From: Chitinophaga sedimenti
GTDB taxonomy: Bacteria > Bacteroidota > Bacteroidia > Chitinophagales > Chitinophagaceae
Direction: 5' to 3'
Assembly: GCF_023156195.1 (NCBI RefSeq)
Contig: NZ_JAKUKA010000001.1
Span: forward strand, 1,488,001-1,552,000
Length of the DNA: 64,000 nucleotides
Shown one piece after another: positions 26,209 through 37,505 of this stretch (the stretch's first letter is position 1; every line of letters starts with the position of its first letter). The notes under the pieces were generated by a model that made no database searches, was not told the origin of the DNA, and saw nothing but the letters and a program-made list of their open reading frames with translations. A program made the position numbers and the translations under genes.

Positions 26209-27996
26209 ATGAAACACCTTCTTGCACTGAATAAATACTTTCTGAAGTATAAATGGAGATTTTCGCTGGGGTTGATTTTTACGGTGGTGTCGATCGTGTT
26301 CAGCGTGTTCCAGCCGATTATGGTGCGGCAGATCTTCGATCTGCTGGAACAAAACCTCAACAACTACCGCATCATCAGCGATACACCTGTAAAAGACCTG
26401 TTCCGCAGCGACTTTACCAAGGTGCTGGCGTTATATGGCGTGGGCATCCTGGCGATGGCGCTGTTGAGCGGCTTCTTCATGTTCCTGCAAAGACAGACCC
26501 TCATTGTGATGTCGCGCCACATCGAGTACGACCTGAAAAACGAGATTTACCGGCATTACCAGCAACTGGACCTGAATTTCTTTAAAATGCACCGGACGGG
26601 CGACCTGATGAGCCGTATTACGGAAGACGTTTCCCGTGTGCGCATGTATGTGGGGCCGGCCGTGATGTACGCGACCCGCACCGTATTCATGCTCATCATC
26701 ATCGTGTACCTCATGTGGCAGGTAAACCCGATGCTGACGATTTACACGATTTCCCCGCTGCCTTTCCTGGCGCTTACCATTTATTATGTGAACCACATCA
26801 TTCACCGTAAAAGCGAAAGAATACAGGCGCAGTTGTCGAACATCACCTCCATTGCGCAGGAGTCGTACTCCGGCATCAGGGTGATAAAATCCTACGTGCA
26901 GGAAGATGCGACGGCCGGGCACTTTGATGCGGCCAGCGAGGCGTATAAAGAAAGCTCTGTGAGCCTGGCGAAAACGGACGCGCTGTACCAGCCGGTAATG
27001 GCGCTGATGATCGGCCTGAGTGTGATCATCACCATTTTTATCGGTGGCGTGCAGGTAAGCAAGGGAACGATTACCATCGGTAACCTGGCGGAGTTTGTGA
27101 TTTACGTAAACATGCTCACTTTTCCTTTCTTTTCGATAGGATGGGTAGCCTCTATGATACAGCGTGCTGCAGCATCACAACAGCGGCTGAACGAATTCTC
27201 GGATATTGAACCCGAAATAAAAGATACCCCGCAGGCGCAGGATATCAGCGTGAAGGGAGAGGTGGCGTTTAACCACGTGTCCTTTACCTATCCGCACACC
27301 GGCATACAGGCGTTAAAGGATTTTCACCTGACGATTAAACCGGGAGAAAAAGTGGCGGTGATCGGCCGTACAGGTTCGGGTAAAAGCACGCTGGCGCAGC
27401 TGCTGATCCGCATGTACGATCCGCAGCAGGGCAGCATCAGTGTGGACGGGCACGATCTCCGTAACGTGAAGCTGGCCAGCCTGCGCAGCCAGGTGAGTTA
27501 TGTGCCGCAAGATGTATTCCTGTTTTCGGATACGATTACCAATAACATCCGTTTCGGCGAACCAACGGCCACGCAGGAACTGGTACAGCTCGCAGCGCGC
27601 CAGGCATCCGTGGAGCGTGACATCCTGAACTTCCCGGGCGGCTTTGACACTGTAGTGGGGGAGCGGGGCGTAACGCTTAGTGGCGGCCAGAAACAGCGCA
27701 TCTCGATAGCCAGGGGCCTCATCCGTAATCCAAACCTGATGGTGTTCGACGATTGCCTGTCTGCCGTAGACGCCCGTACGGAGAAGGAAATCATTGGCAA
27801 CCTGTATGCATTTTTGAAGGGTAAGACCGCTATAATCATTACCCACCGCATATTTGCGCTGTTTTCGTTCGATAAGATCATTGTGCTCGATGAGGGCCGG
27901 ATCGTGGAAACCGGCACCCATGACCAGTTGATGGCCAATAATGGGTATTATGCCGAGCTCTATGCAAGGCAGCAACAAACCGATGAAGAAGGCTAA
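26209..27996 (+). CDS. ABC exporter half-transporter with degenerate Walker B (DD)
   Basis: 595 residues: transmembrane domain about 1-330, ATPase after it. Walker A is GRTGSGKST, the signature is LSGGQKQRISIARG, and the H-loop is ITHRI. Walker B reads NLMVFDDCLSAVD, with Asp where the catalytic Glu normally stands (DD instead of DE). In MdlA/LmrC/TM287-type proteins this marks the degenerate half of a heterodimer, so a partner with DE is expected; none is adjacent. Substrate unknown (multidrug or lipid-like). Confidence 0.9.
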   Translation: MKHLLALNKYFLKYKWRFSLGLIFTVVSIVFSVFQPIMVRQIFDLLEQNLNNYRIISDTPVKDLFRSDFTKVLALYGVGILAMALLSGFFMFLQRQTLIVMSRHIEYDLKNEIYRHYQQLDLNFFKMHRTGDLMSRITEDVSRVRMYVGPAVMYATRTVFMLIIIVYLMWQVNPMLTIYTISPLPFLALTIYYVNHIIHRKSERIQAQLSNITSIAQESYSGIRVIKSYVQEDATAGHFDAASEAYKESSVSLAKTDALYQPVMALMIGLSVIITIFIGGVQVSKGTITIGNLAEFVIYVNMLTFPFFSIGWVASMIQRAAASQQRLNEFSDIEPEIKDTPQAQDISVKGEVAFNHVSFTYPHTGIQALKDFHLTIKPGEKVAVIGRTGSGKSTLAQLLIRMYDPQQGSISVDGHDLRNVKLASLRSQVSYVPQDVFLFSDTITNNIRFGEPTATQELVQLAARQASVERDILNFPGGFDTVVGERGVTLSGGQKQRISIARGLIRNPNLMVFDDCLSAVDARTEKEIIGNLYAFLKGKTAIIITHRIFALFSFDKIIVLDEGRIVETGTHDQLMANNGYYAELYARQQQTDEEG

Positions 27997-28083
27997 AATT
28001 GAAATGTTTTGATACCTTGTAATGCCCTGTGAAGGCAGATTTCAGCCATTTTCAAATGATTTTTCAAATTCATTTAAAAATAT

Positions 28084-28113
28084 TTTGTTATCTGAGAAAC
28101 AATTGTATATTTG
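28084..28113 (+). promoter_or_regulatory. Promoter of the PUR-alpha-like gene
   Basis: TTTG (28084-28087), an 18-base spacer and TATATTTG (28106-28113): one of the best -33/-7 pairs in the window. The GTG start at 28172 is 58 bases downstream. Confidence 0.7.
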
Positions 28114-28171
28114 TTGATTATTGATAATAAAAACAGGATTTGATTCGTTAACAACCTTAAATCTATCAACT

Positions 28172-28618
28172 GTGGCGTACGAAAACAACAATCAACAGGA
28201 AAGAAACAACGACAGCATCTTTTCCAAGCGATTGAAAGCGGGTAAAAGAAGAACTTATTTCTTTGATGTTAAAACCACACGTGGCAACGATTACTTTCTG
28301 ACCATCACGGAAAGCAAAAAGCGCTTCAACGACAACGGTTATGACAGGCACAAAGTTTTTCTTTACAAAGAAGACTTCAACAAGTTTCTGAACGCGCTCA
28401 CCGAAACGATCAATTATGTAAAAACAGAATTGATGCCTGATTTCGATTTTGATGCTTACAACCACGATTATTCCCGCGATGAAGAAGACGGTATCGACAC
28501 TGCTGAAGTTAGCGCATCTGCTGACGAAGTAGCAGCAGTAACTGCTCATGAGGTGGAAGCACCTGTAGTAGCAGAAGCAGCAGCTTCCGCATCTGGAGAT
28601 GATGTAGACAAATGGTAG
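28172..28618 (+). CDS. PUR-alpha-like protein (DUF3276)
   Basis: 148 residues from GTG 28172; upstream codons lie at or before the promoter and are not part of the gene. The DUF3276 core is unmistakable: FSKRLKAGKRRTYFFDVKTT, DYFLTITESKKRF and HKVFLYKEDFNKFLNALTE. The C-terminal third is Ala/Glu/Val-rich and looks disordered. Bacteroidota homologues fold like a PUR repeat and bind single-stranded nucleic acid; the cellular role is unclear. Confidence 0.92.
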   Translation: MAYENNNQQERNNDSIFSKRLKAGKRRTYFFDVKTTRGNDYFLTITESKKRFNDNGYDRHKVFLYKEDFNKFLNALTETINYVKTELMPDFDFDAYNHDYSRDEEDGIDTAEVSASADEVAAVTAHEVEAPVVAEAAASASGDDVDKW

Positions 28619-28649
28619 TCCATTCCCTTTGTTATCGAAAATAATTGTA

Positions 28650-28677
28650 AGCCCCGGACAACCGGGGGCTTTTTTTA
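28650..28677 (+). terminator. Intrinsic terminator of the PUR-alpha-like gene
   Basis: AGCCCCGG / CCGGGGGCT hairpin followed by seven T. Confidence 0.85.
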
Positions 28678-28729
28678 TGCCTGAACGTTACCGTCTTGCC
28701 GGACTTTGGGCAGCTTATCTTCCTAACGG

Positions 28730-28774
28730 CCCATAAAAACAAAAATGCCTGAAAACCAAGGTTTCCAGGCATTT
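28730..28774 (-). terminator. Intrinsic terminator of pgi
   Basis: On the minus strand, AAATGCCTGGAAACC pairs with GGTTTTCAGGCATTT and is followed by a T-rich tract. It lies 19 bases after the pgi stop. Confidence 0.75.
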
Positions 28775-28792
28775 CATGTATAAATGACAATA

Positions 28793-30444
<1,652 letters not shown>

Positions 30445-30465
30445 ATTACATTATTTAGGTGGTAC

Positions 30466-30473
30466 CAAAAGTA
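30466..30473 (-). promoter_or_regulatory. -7 promoter element (TACTTTTG) of pgi
   Basis: Minus-strand TACTTTTG fits TAnnTTTG, 22 bases before ATG 30444. Confidence 0.5.
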
Positions 30474-30486
30474 TACATTTCTGACC

Positions 30487-31304
30487 TTAATGCCTTGTCC
30501 TGATCATGGATTTTCTTGAACGAAACAATTGGATAATAATAGCAAGGCCTATTACCACCATACAAACACTGGCGGCAATGATAATGTTCTCATTTTCAGC
30601 ACCGCCGGCAGCCGATCTTTTTAAGTTGATACCAGCCAGCGCCCAAAGGCTTACCAACGCGTAAGGAATGTTATTCCGCCCGAAGATCGCCAGCAGGGTA
30701 AAAATGGTGGCCACCCCGCACATGATGAGGGCCCATCCTGGCGACATGGCAGGCAGCCAGTTTATGTGCACCAGCAGCGCAGTGGTGTTAGCGATGGTGG
30801 CTACGGCAATCCAGCCCAGGTAAATAGCGAACGGAATGTGTACGAAGAAACGCTCCCGCGCGGGTGTTCCGGGCAGAAATATGCCGAAGCGTTGCTGGAT
30901 GAGCAGCAGGCTGGTGAGGATCACCAGCATGATCACCAGCGACAATGCCACCTGCTCATAATGCCAGGCAAATATCCAGCAGGCATTACCCAGGCAGTTT
31001 AGCAGGAACAGCCCGCCCATGCGCGACATGAAATTATGCAGTTCTTCCGGTGCCCGCGCGAAAAGGCAAGCCACACCTGGTAGATCGCAAACAATATCAA
31101 CCCGAAATAAATCAAACTCCAGATGCTGAAAGTAAGTCCGGCCGGCGTAAAGTAATTCGGATACTGGTCGGAGAGGGTGCCGGTATCTTTCCCATTAATA
31201 GGTAAAATATTGGCCAGTGCATTAACGGTAATCACGATGATGAGTCCAACGAGATTAAAGACCGCCTGCTGGCGGTAACGCGAGAGATTTATAGCAATGC
31301 TCAT
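30487..31304 (-). CDS. TspO/MBR-related membrane protein (one frameshift)
   Basis: Restored length 272 residues, about eight hydrophobic segments. FTPAGLTFSIWSLIYFGLILFAIYQ resembles the Trp-rich loop region of TspO-like sensory proteins, and FAIYLGWIAVATIANTTALL resembles the second half of the family. The break maps to CCGG 31047-31050 (restored SRGHPEELHNFMSRM). Its ligand is unknown; TspO proteins bind tetrapyrroles or sterols. Confidence 0.7.
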
Positions 31305-31495
31305 ACAATGTAGGTTTTCAATAAGCTGAGTTTGAACAAATATTGTTCCTTTCTTTAATTAACGATCCGGTTGGTGAGTTACGGTACTGCTCATCCCGGT
31401 TAATACAGGTTAAGCAGATGATAATTAACGTTTAGCGCGGGTTTGCCGCAATTATCCATCTGTTGCCACCGCGGTACATTCTCTTAAATTTTGCT

Positions 31496-31503
31496 TACAT
31501 TTG
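31496..31503 (+). promoter_or_regulatory. -7 promoter element (TACATTTG) of prfB, near-leaderless
   Basis: TACATTTG ends 6 bases before the ATG of prfB at 31510, implying a transcript that starts at or very near the start codon. Confidence 0.55.
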
Positions 31504-31509
31504 CGCCCT

Positions 31510-32602
31510 ATGACAATCGAGCAACTTAAACATATGAGGGACCGTCTGTACGTCCTGGGAGGTTTTCTTTGACGTCCAGGACCGTATAGCTAAAATTGAA
31601 AACGATAAGCAGCTGACGCTGGCCCCTGGCTTTTGGGACGATAACGAACGCGCCACGGGTATTCTTAAGGAAATCAAGGTAAACAAGTTCTGGGTTGACC
31701 TTCATGACAGCGTGCGCAGCGCTGTGGAGGACAGCGCCGTGCTGCTCGACTTCCAAAAGGAAGGCGAAGCGACCGAAGAAGAGGTGGAAGAGGCCTATAA
31801 AAAGGCATTAGTCGCCCTGGATGAGCTGGAGTTTAAATCCACGCTGAACCAGCCGGAAGACGAGATGCCGGCCGTACTCACCATCAACTCGGGCGCAGGC
31901 GGAACGGAAAGCCGGGACTGGGCCGAGATGCTGTTGCGCATGTACCGCATGTATGGCGAAAAACAGGGCTGGAAAGTTTCTGAGATCGACGTACAATATG
32001 GTGATGGCGCAGGCATTAAATCCGCCACCCTGGAGTTCGACGGCGACTTCGCCTACGGACTGCTGAAAGCGGAAAGCGGCGTGCATCGCCTGGTGCGTAT
32101 TTCACCTTTTGATTCCAATGCCCGCAGGCATACGTCTTTCGCATCTGTATTCGTGTATCCGCTGGTAGACGATACCATTGAGGTGACCGTTAACCCGGCC
32201 GACCTGGAATGGGAATTTTATCGTTCCGGCGGTAAGGGCGGACAGAACGTGAACAAGGTGGAAACCGCGGTGCGTTTGAAGCATATTCCCAGCGGCATTA
32301 TCATCGAATGCCAGCAGGCAAGGACCCAGGGCGAGAACCGCGAAAAGGCCTTAACCATGCTGAAATCACGTTTGTATGAAGAAGAAATCCGCAAACGGGA
32401 GGAACTGAAAAATGCGACCAACGCCAATAAACGCAAGATCGAATGGGGTTCCCAGATAAGGTCTTATGTTTTTCATCCTTATAAAATGATCAAGGACCAC
32501 CGCACCGACTATGAAGTAGGTAACGTTGGCCCTGTGATGGATGGCGACCTGGAAGGATTTATCAAGGCATACCTGATGATGCAGAAGGAAGAAGCGCAGT
32601 AA
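31510..32602 (+). CDS. prfB: Peptide chain release factor 2 with programmed +1 frameshift
   Basis: RF2 reads UGA and UAA stops. The short first frame [20 protein letters not shown] ends at TGA 31570-31572; shifting +1 at CTT-TGA-C resumes at GAC 31571 ([12 protein letters not shown]...). The full product is about 363 residues. The peptidyl-hydrolysis motif [10 protein letters not shown] and the RF2 stop-recognition tripeptide SPF ([16 protein letters not shown]) are both intact. This frameshift is natural autoregulation, unlike the other broken frames in the window. P5C dehydrogenase follows 42 bases later. Confidence 0.97.
31557..31573 (+). promoter_or_regulatory. prfB programmed frameshift element
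   Basis: GGGAGG (31558-31562 region), a short TTTT spacer, then slippery CTT (31567-31569), in-frame TGA (31570-31572) and C. This matches the known prfB architecture: an internal Shine-Dalgarno-like sequence just upstream of CUU-UGA-C. Confidence 0.92.
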
Positions 32603-32644
32603 TCATGTGAATCATATACCAACCTTTTAAAAAACATTACACCA

Positions 32645-34275
32645 ATGCATAACGCTTATTTTGACTTTGCAGCACCTGCAAATGAACCAGTGTTAAGCTA
32701 TGCACCGGGTTCCCGGAACGCGCAGCACTCAAGAAACAGCTGGCCGCTTTTAAAGCAGAACAGGCAGATATCCCGATGTACATCGGCGGACAGGAAGTTC
32801 GTACCGGCAAAACCGTTGATCTTCGTCCCCCGCACGAACGTAAGCACAAGCTGGGCCATTTCCATATGGGAGATGCTGCTCACGTTACCGCCGCTATCGA
32901 CGCTGCGCTGAAAGCAAGAGAAGACTGGGCGAACATGCCCTGGGAGCACCGTGCAGGCATCTTCCTGAAAGCGGCAGACCTCATGGCCACCAAGTACCGT
33001 TATCATATGAATGGTACCACCATGCTCGGCCAAAGCAAAAACGCGTACCAGGCCGAGATCGACAGCGCCTGCGAAATCATTGATTTCCTGCGTTTCAACG
33101 TTCACTACCTCACCGAAATTTACCGCCAGCAGCCCATCAGCTCACCTGGTGTACATAACAGACTGGAGTACCGTCCCCTCGAAGGTTTCGTGCTGGCCGT
33201 TACGCCGTTCAACTTCACCGCCATTGCCGGTAACCTGCCTGCCTCTGCCGCCATGTGTGGTAACGTAGTGGTATGGAAACCTGCTAATACGCAGGTGTAC
33301 TCTGCCAATATGATCATGAAGATCTTCATCGAAGCAGGCCTGCCTGCCGGTGTGATCAACCTGGTATATACAGACGGACCTACTGTAGGCGATGTTTGTT
33401 TCGCACATCCCGACTTTGCAGGTATTCACTTCACCGGCTCTACCGGCGTATTCCAGACCATGTGGAAGACGATCGGCAACAACATCCACAAGTACAAAAC
33501 ATATCCCCGCATCGTTGGTGAAACCGGCGGTAAGGACTTTGTACTGGCGCATAAATCCGCCGACGTAGATGTAGTAGCCACTGCACTGGCGCGCGGCGCG
33601 TTCGAGTACCGGGGACAGAAATGCTCCGCTGCATCCCGTGCATATTTGCCAAGCAACATTGCAGAAGCGGTGAAAACCAAGCTGGTAGCAGACCTGAAGA
33701 GCATGAAAAAAGGCACGACAGAAGACTTCTCCAACTTCGTGAACGCAGTAATCGATGAGCGCTCTTTCGATAAAATTGCGCAGTACATCGACAATGCGAA
33801 GAAAGATCCGAAAGCGAAGATCATCGCAGGCGGCAACTACGATAAAACAGAAGGCTTCTTCATCGAACCTACCGTAATTGAGACCACTGATCCGAAATAC
33901 GTAACCATGTGCGAAGAGATCTTCGGCCCGGTGCTGACGATTTACGTGTACGATGCGGAACAATTCGATGAGATACTCAAAGTTGTAGACAGCACTTCCG
34001 AATACGCTCTCACAGGTTCTATCCTGGCGCAGGACCGTTACGCGGTAGAACTGGCCACCCGTAAACTGGTGAACGCTGCAGGTAACTTTTACATTAATGA
34101 TAAACCGACAGGCGCGGTAGTAGGGCAGCAGCCATTTGGTGGCGCCCGAGCTTCCGGTACCAATGATAAAGCTGGTTCGGCCTTGAACCTGTATCGTTGG
34201 CTGAGCGCGCGCACCGTGAAGGAAACTTTGGTGCCGCCGACAGATTACCGTTATCCGTTCCTGAACGAGGCATAA
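32645..34275 (+). CDS. L-glutamate gamma-semialdehyde (P5C) dehydrogenase (one frameshift)
   Basis: Restored length 543 residues. Oxidises pyrroline-5-carboxylate/glutamate semialdehyde to glutamate with NAD, the last step of proline and ornithine use. The aldehyde dehydrogenase blocks are TPFNFTAIAGNLPASAA, IVGETGGKDFVLAH (general base Glu) and YRGQKCSAASRAYLP (catalytic Cys), with FGPVLTIYVY near the end. The first ~26 residues (MHNAYFDFAAPANEPVLSYAP) join after adding one C at 32712-32716 (then GSPERAALKKQ). The ornithine transaminase at 42348 makes its substrate, though the genes are not adjacent. Confidence 0.93.
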
Positions 34276-34297
34276 TATTGAATTGAAATTTTGGAAG

Positions 34298-34331
34298 AAA
34301 GGGTTGATGGCGTTGGCTGTCAGCCCTTTTT
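34298..34331 (+). terminator. Intrinsic terminator of the P5C dehydrogenase gene
   Basis: AAAGGGTTGA / TCAGCCCTTT (one G-T pair) followed by TTTCTTT. Confidence 0.7.
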
Positions 34332-34384
34332 CTTTGCGTCTGTATAAAAAAATAAAGCCCGGATAACGTCCAGGCCTTACTCAT

Positions 34385-34957
34385 TTATGTACTTAACATT
34401 GTTTTTCTATTCATCCGCCGTTGCACACTGCACCCACAACAACTTTCCTTAACCTTTTTAATCGCCTCCAGCGCCTCCGTCACATGCTTCGTTGCCTGTA
34501 ACTGAGAGTTGAAAATGTGGATCACCTTTCCTTCTTTATTGATCACGTAAGTTACCCTGCCGGTCATGCCCAGTGACTTGGGAACACCAAACAGTTTGCG
34601 CACCTGGCCGCCTTCGTCGGCGAGCAGCGTAAACGGTAAGCGGTACTTATCGGCGAATTGTTTGTGCGAAGCCACGTCGTCGCTGCTGATGCCGATGACC
34701 TTTGCGCCCAGGTCGCTGAAGGCGGTAAAGGAATCGCGGAAAGAGCAGGCTTCTTTGGTACAGCCCGGCGTTTCATCTTTCGGATAAAAGTAAATAACGA
34801 GCGGACCTTTGCCCAGTTCTTCTTCCGGGAGAAATGTTTGTCCGTTTTGATCCTGCAATTGAAACGCAGGCACTTTGTCGCCTACCTTTAATTGTCCTTC
34901 CGTATTACCGGAACCGAAGAGTGAAAAACCAAGCATGGTGATGAAAAGCGTTTTCAT
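34385..34957 (-). CDS. PrxQ/BCP-type peroxiredoxin with signal peptide
   Basis: 190 residues. A hydrophobic N-terminus (MKTLFITMLGFSLFGSG) suggests export. The core is a thioredoxin fold: VGDKVPAFQLQDQNGQTF, then YFYPKDETPGCTKEACSFRD, where the peroxidatic Cys and the resolving Cys five residues later mark the PrxQ subfamily. It reduces hydroperoxides. The tail KESCCGCSVQRRMNRK is unusually Cys/Arg-rich; it may be real or a frameshift artefact after KVKES. Confidence 0.88.
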   Translation of the reverse strand: MKTLFITMLGFSLFGSGNTEGQLKVGDKVPAFQLQDQNGQTFLPEEELGKGPLVIYFYPKDETPGCTKEACSFRDSFTAFSDLGAKVIGISSDDVASHKQFADKYRLPFTLLADEGGQVRKLFGVPKSLGMTGRVTYVINKEGKVIHIFNSQLQATKHVTEALEAIKKVKESCCGCSVQRRMNRKTMLST

Positions 34958-35018
34958 GGTAAAAAATGTATGGTAAAGTTACCACAAAAAACGGGCTGGA
35001 AGCGGTAGTATAAAAGTT

Positions 35019-35048
35019 AAAAGCCCGGCAGATAACCGCCGGGCTTTT
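35019..35048 (-). terminator. Intrinsic terminator of the outer-membrane protein gene
   Basis: AAAAGCCCGGC / GCCGGGCTTTT, an 11-base stem with T runs on both strands, 30 bases after the stop of the minus-strand gene at 35078. Confidence 0.85.
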
Positions 35049-35077
35049 AAAAAAATCAGAGAAGGTGAGATGTTTAC

Positions 35078-35710
35078 TTAGAATTTCAAGTTGATACCAA
35101 ACTTGAAGTTGTCCAGGCCCATACGGTCACCAGCGATGCCGAAAGAGTTGGAAGTGGTTTTCACATCGGAGCCGTCAGCTTTACCTTGCTTGTAATCGTA
35201 ACCGATCAGGTTACCGAAAGAACCTTGCAGGGAGATGTTGTCTTTGATGTGGAACAGGATACCGGGCTCATAGAAAGCGCCGAAACCAGTTGTTTTGTAC
35301 TTTGATTCTACGCCACCGGCTTCAGAAGTTTCTGTACCGAAAGCGCCATAGATACCCAGGTCGCTGTAGATAGAGAACTTAGTCTGCCATAATGGAGTTT
35401 CCAGACGAACGAAAGGAGCTACGCTGAAATCGCTGGTTTTGTCGGTCGTAGTTGCGCCGGCAACAGTGGTTTCATCTTTAGAACCGGTATAGCCTAAACG
35501 AATACCGATAGCCAATTTAGGTTGGATGTAATGACCGAAGCGGAGATCGATGCCGTAGCCATTTGTTTTTTCTTCAGTTGCTTCGTTGTTTGTGGTAACG
35601 ATGCCAGCAGAACCGCCCAGGAAATTAGCCTTGGATTGTGCTTTTGCGAATTGAGTCATACCGAGCAGGAACGCGCCCGCCATCATCATTTTGATCGTAA
35701 CTTTTTTCAT
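35078..35710 (-). CDS. Outer-membrane beta-barrel protein (porin-family type)
   Basis: 210 residues. Signal peptide MKKVTIKMMMAGAFLLGMTQFAKA, then alternating strands with YGIDLRFGHYIQPKLAIGIRLGYTGS, FSVAPFVRLETPLW and GAFYEPGILFHIKDNISLQGSFG; the final residue is Phe (FKFGINLKF), as expected for BAM insertion. About eight strands. It has its own promoter and terminator. Pore or structural role unknown. Confidence 0.85.
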   Translation of the reverse strand: MKKVTIKMMMAGAFLLGMTQFAKAQSKANFLGGSAGIVTTNNEATEEKTNGYGIDLRFGHYIQPKLAIGIRLGYTGSKDETTVAGATTTDKTSDFSVAPFVRLETPLWQTKFSIYSDLGIYGAFGTETSEAGGVESKYKTTGFGAFYEPGILFHIKDNISLQGSFGNLIGYDYKQGKADGSDVKTTSNSFGIAGDRMGLDNFKFGINLKF

Positions 35711-35742
35711 TTTCGTGTGATATGGTGATTAAATATGATGAG

Positions 35743-35772
35743 CAAAACTAATGTTTAGTTTGATACGAACAA
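35743..35772 (-). promoter_or_regulatory. Promoter of the outer-membrane protein gene
   Basis: On the minus strand TTG (35772-35770), a 19-base spacer and TAGTTTTG (35750-35743). The ATG at 35710 is 32 bases further on. Confidence 0.65.
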
Positions 35773-35863
35773 GCGAAAAAATAATTTTTTGTTAATATGT
35801 AAAATGATAAATTATCGCGCGCTCGATAACTTTTATGTTTGTGGATGATTCAGCAGGAATTGT

Positions 35864-35871
35864 TATTTTTG
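35864..35871 (+). promoter_or_regulatory. -7 promoter element (TATTTTTG) of pyrR
   Basis: TATTTTTG lies 19 bases before the TTG start of pyrR; a TTTG at 35838-35841 with a 22-base spacer may be the -33. Confidence 0.55.
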
Positions 35872-35890
35872 ACCTCTAAAACGAAAACTT

Positions 35891-36433
35891 TTGAAGACCA
35901 TTTTGAGCGATAAACAACAGGCCATCACGATCGACAGGCTTTGTCATCAGCTTATCGAAAATCACTTTCCGTTTGATAATTCCGTTCTGATCGGGCTTCA
36001 GCCGAGAGGCATTTATTTGTCCGACAGGATTTATGATAACCTGAAAAAATTGTTACCCGGTACGGAGATCCCGTATGGTAAGCTGGATATTACTTTTTAC
36101 CGCGACGACTTTAAACAGGGCAACGCGATACATGTGCCGAATGAAACCAATATTGATTTTTCTATAGAGAACAAACGCATCGTACTGATCGATGACGTGT
36201 TGTATACCGGTCGTACTACACGCTCGGCACTGGACGCCATGCTGGACTTCGGCCGGCCGTCTGCCGTAGAACTGCTGGTGCTCATCGACCGCCGTTTCAG
36301 CCGCCAGTTGCCGATACAGGCAGATTATACCGGCCGCACCATCGATGCATTTATTACGCAAAAGGTTAAGGTACTGTGGAAGGAACGTGACGGGAAGGAT
36401 GAAGTGGTGTTGGAGAACGGCACTACGAATTAG
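35891..36433 (+). CDS. pyrR: PyrR bifunctional pyrimidine regulator / uracil phosphoribosyltransferase
   Basis: 180 residues from TTG 35891, the first start codon after the promoter; no ATG lies in the conserved start region. The PRPP-binding motif is VLIDDVLYTGRTTRSALDAM, and RIYDNL and LIDRRFSRQLPIQADYTGR are typical of PyrR. In many bacteria PyrR binds pyr mRNA leaders; here pyrB follows 42 bases after the stop, so a link to its expression is likely, although I see no attenuator between them. Confidence 0.92.
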   Translation: MKTILSDKQQAITIDRLCHQLIENHFPFDNSVLIGLQPRGIYLSDRIYDNLKKLLPGTEIPYGKLDITFYRDDFKQGNAIHVPNETNIDFSIENKRIVLIDDVLYTGRTTRSALDAMLDFGRPSAVELLVLIDRRFSRQLPIQADYTGRTIDAFITQKVKVLWKERDGKDEVVLENGTTN

Positions 36434-36458
36434 ATTTTCAGAATTTCATTTTCGCCTT

Positions 36459-36466
36459 TATATTTG
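36459..36466 (+). promoter_or_regulatory. -7 promoter element (TATATTTG) of pyrB, near-leaderless
   Basis: TATATTTG ends 9 bases before ATG 36476, in the short pyrR-pyrB gap, so pyrB could also be transcribed alone with almost no leader. Confidence 0.5.
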
Positions 36467-36475
36467 CAAATTAGC

Positions 36476-37415
36476 ATGTCATTATCAGTAAAACATCTAC
36501 TCGGTATACGCGATCTGAAGCGTCAGGATATAGAAACTATTTTTCAAACTGCTGATCAATTCAAGGAAGTTTTACAACGGCCTATCAAGAAGGTTCCTAC
36601 ACTCCGGGACACTACCATCGTCAACGTTTTCTTCGAAAACTCTACCCGCACAAGGATTTCCTTTGAGCTGGCAGAAAAGCGCCTGGGCGCCGATGTAGTG
36701 AACTTCTCCGCATCAGGATCGTCTGTATCCAAAGGCGAAACCTTGATCGATACAGTGAATAACATCCTGTCCATGAAAGTGGATATGGTCGTTATGCGCC
36801 ACTCCGCCAGCGGGGCGCCGCACTTCTGGCCAAACACATCGACGTACCGATCGTGAACGCCGGCGACGGCATCAACGAGCACCCTACGCAGGCGCTGCTC
36901 GACGCATTTTCCATCCGCGAAAGGTTAGGAGGGGTAGAAGGGAAGAAGGTCGCTATTTGCGGCGATATCATGCATTCCCGTGTAGCCTTGTCCAACATAT
37001 ACTGCCTGCGCAAATTGGGCGCCGAGGTAACCGTTGTTGGTCCGCCCACGCTCATTCCCAAACACTTAGCAGCTGCACTGGATGTAAACGTTACATATAA
37101 CCTGCGCGAAGCCCTCAACTGGTGCGATGTGGCCAACGTACTGCGTATCCAGCTCGAAAGGCAGAACACCCCGCTGTTCAGTTCCTTACGCGAATATTCA
37201 CTCGTGTATGGCGTTAACAGGGCATTGCTCGAAAGCCGGATAAAGAGATCGTGATTATGCACCCCGGTCCGATTAACAGGGGCGTAGAGTTAAGTTCCGA
37301 TGCTGCAGACAGCGGACAGTCCATCATCCTGCAACAGGTGGAAAACGGCGTGGCCATTCGCATGGCAGCCCTTTACCTGCTAAGCGGCGGGACCGGTAAA
37401 AAGCTGGAAGCCTAA
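36476..37415 (+). CDS. pyrB: Aspartate carbamoyltransferase catalytic chain (two frameshifts)
   Basis: Restored length 313 residues. Condenses carbamoyl phosphate and aspartate in pyrimidine synthesis. The carbamoyl-phosphate motif [20 protein letters not shown], then [16 protein letters not shown] and [12 protein letters not shown] are all intact. Deletions are inferred at ~36825 (restored [18 protein letters not shown], a CCTGG site) and at CCGG 37236-37239 (restored [13 protein letters not shown]). No regulatory pyrI chain is seen. A strong terminator follows. Confidence 0.95.
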
Positions 37416-37438
37416 AACATTCCATCTCACTAAAATAG

Positions 37439-37484
37439 AAAACGGAGCAAGTCAACTCATTATAAGTTGTGTCTTGCTCCGTTT
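37439..37484 (+). terminator. Bidirectional terminator between pyrB and a convergent gene
   Basis: AAAACGGAGCAAG / CTTGCTCCGTTTT, a 13-base stem with A and T runs suited to either direction. Confidence 0.8.
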
Positions 37485-37505
37485 TCCTTATGTAGTAAAT
37501 AATGT

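Noticed and set aside
31570..31572. In-frame TGA near the start of prfB taken as an error or pseudogene
   Set aside because: The CTT-TGA-C context with GGAGG upstream is the well-known programmed frameshift of RF2.
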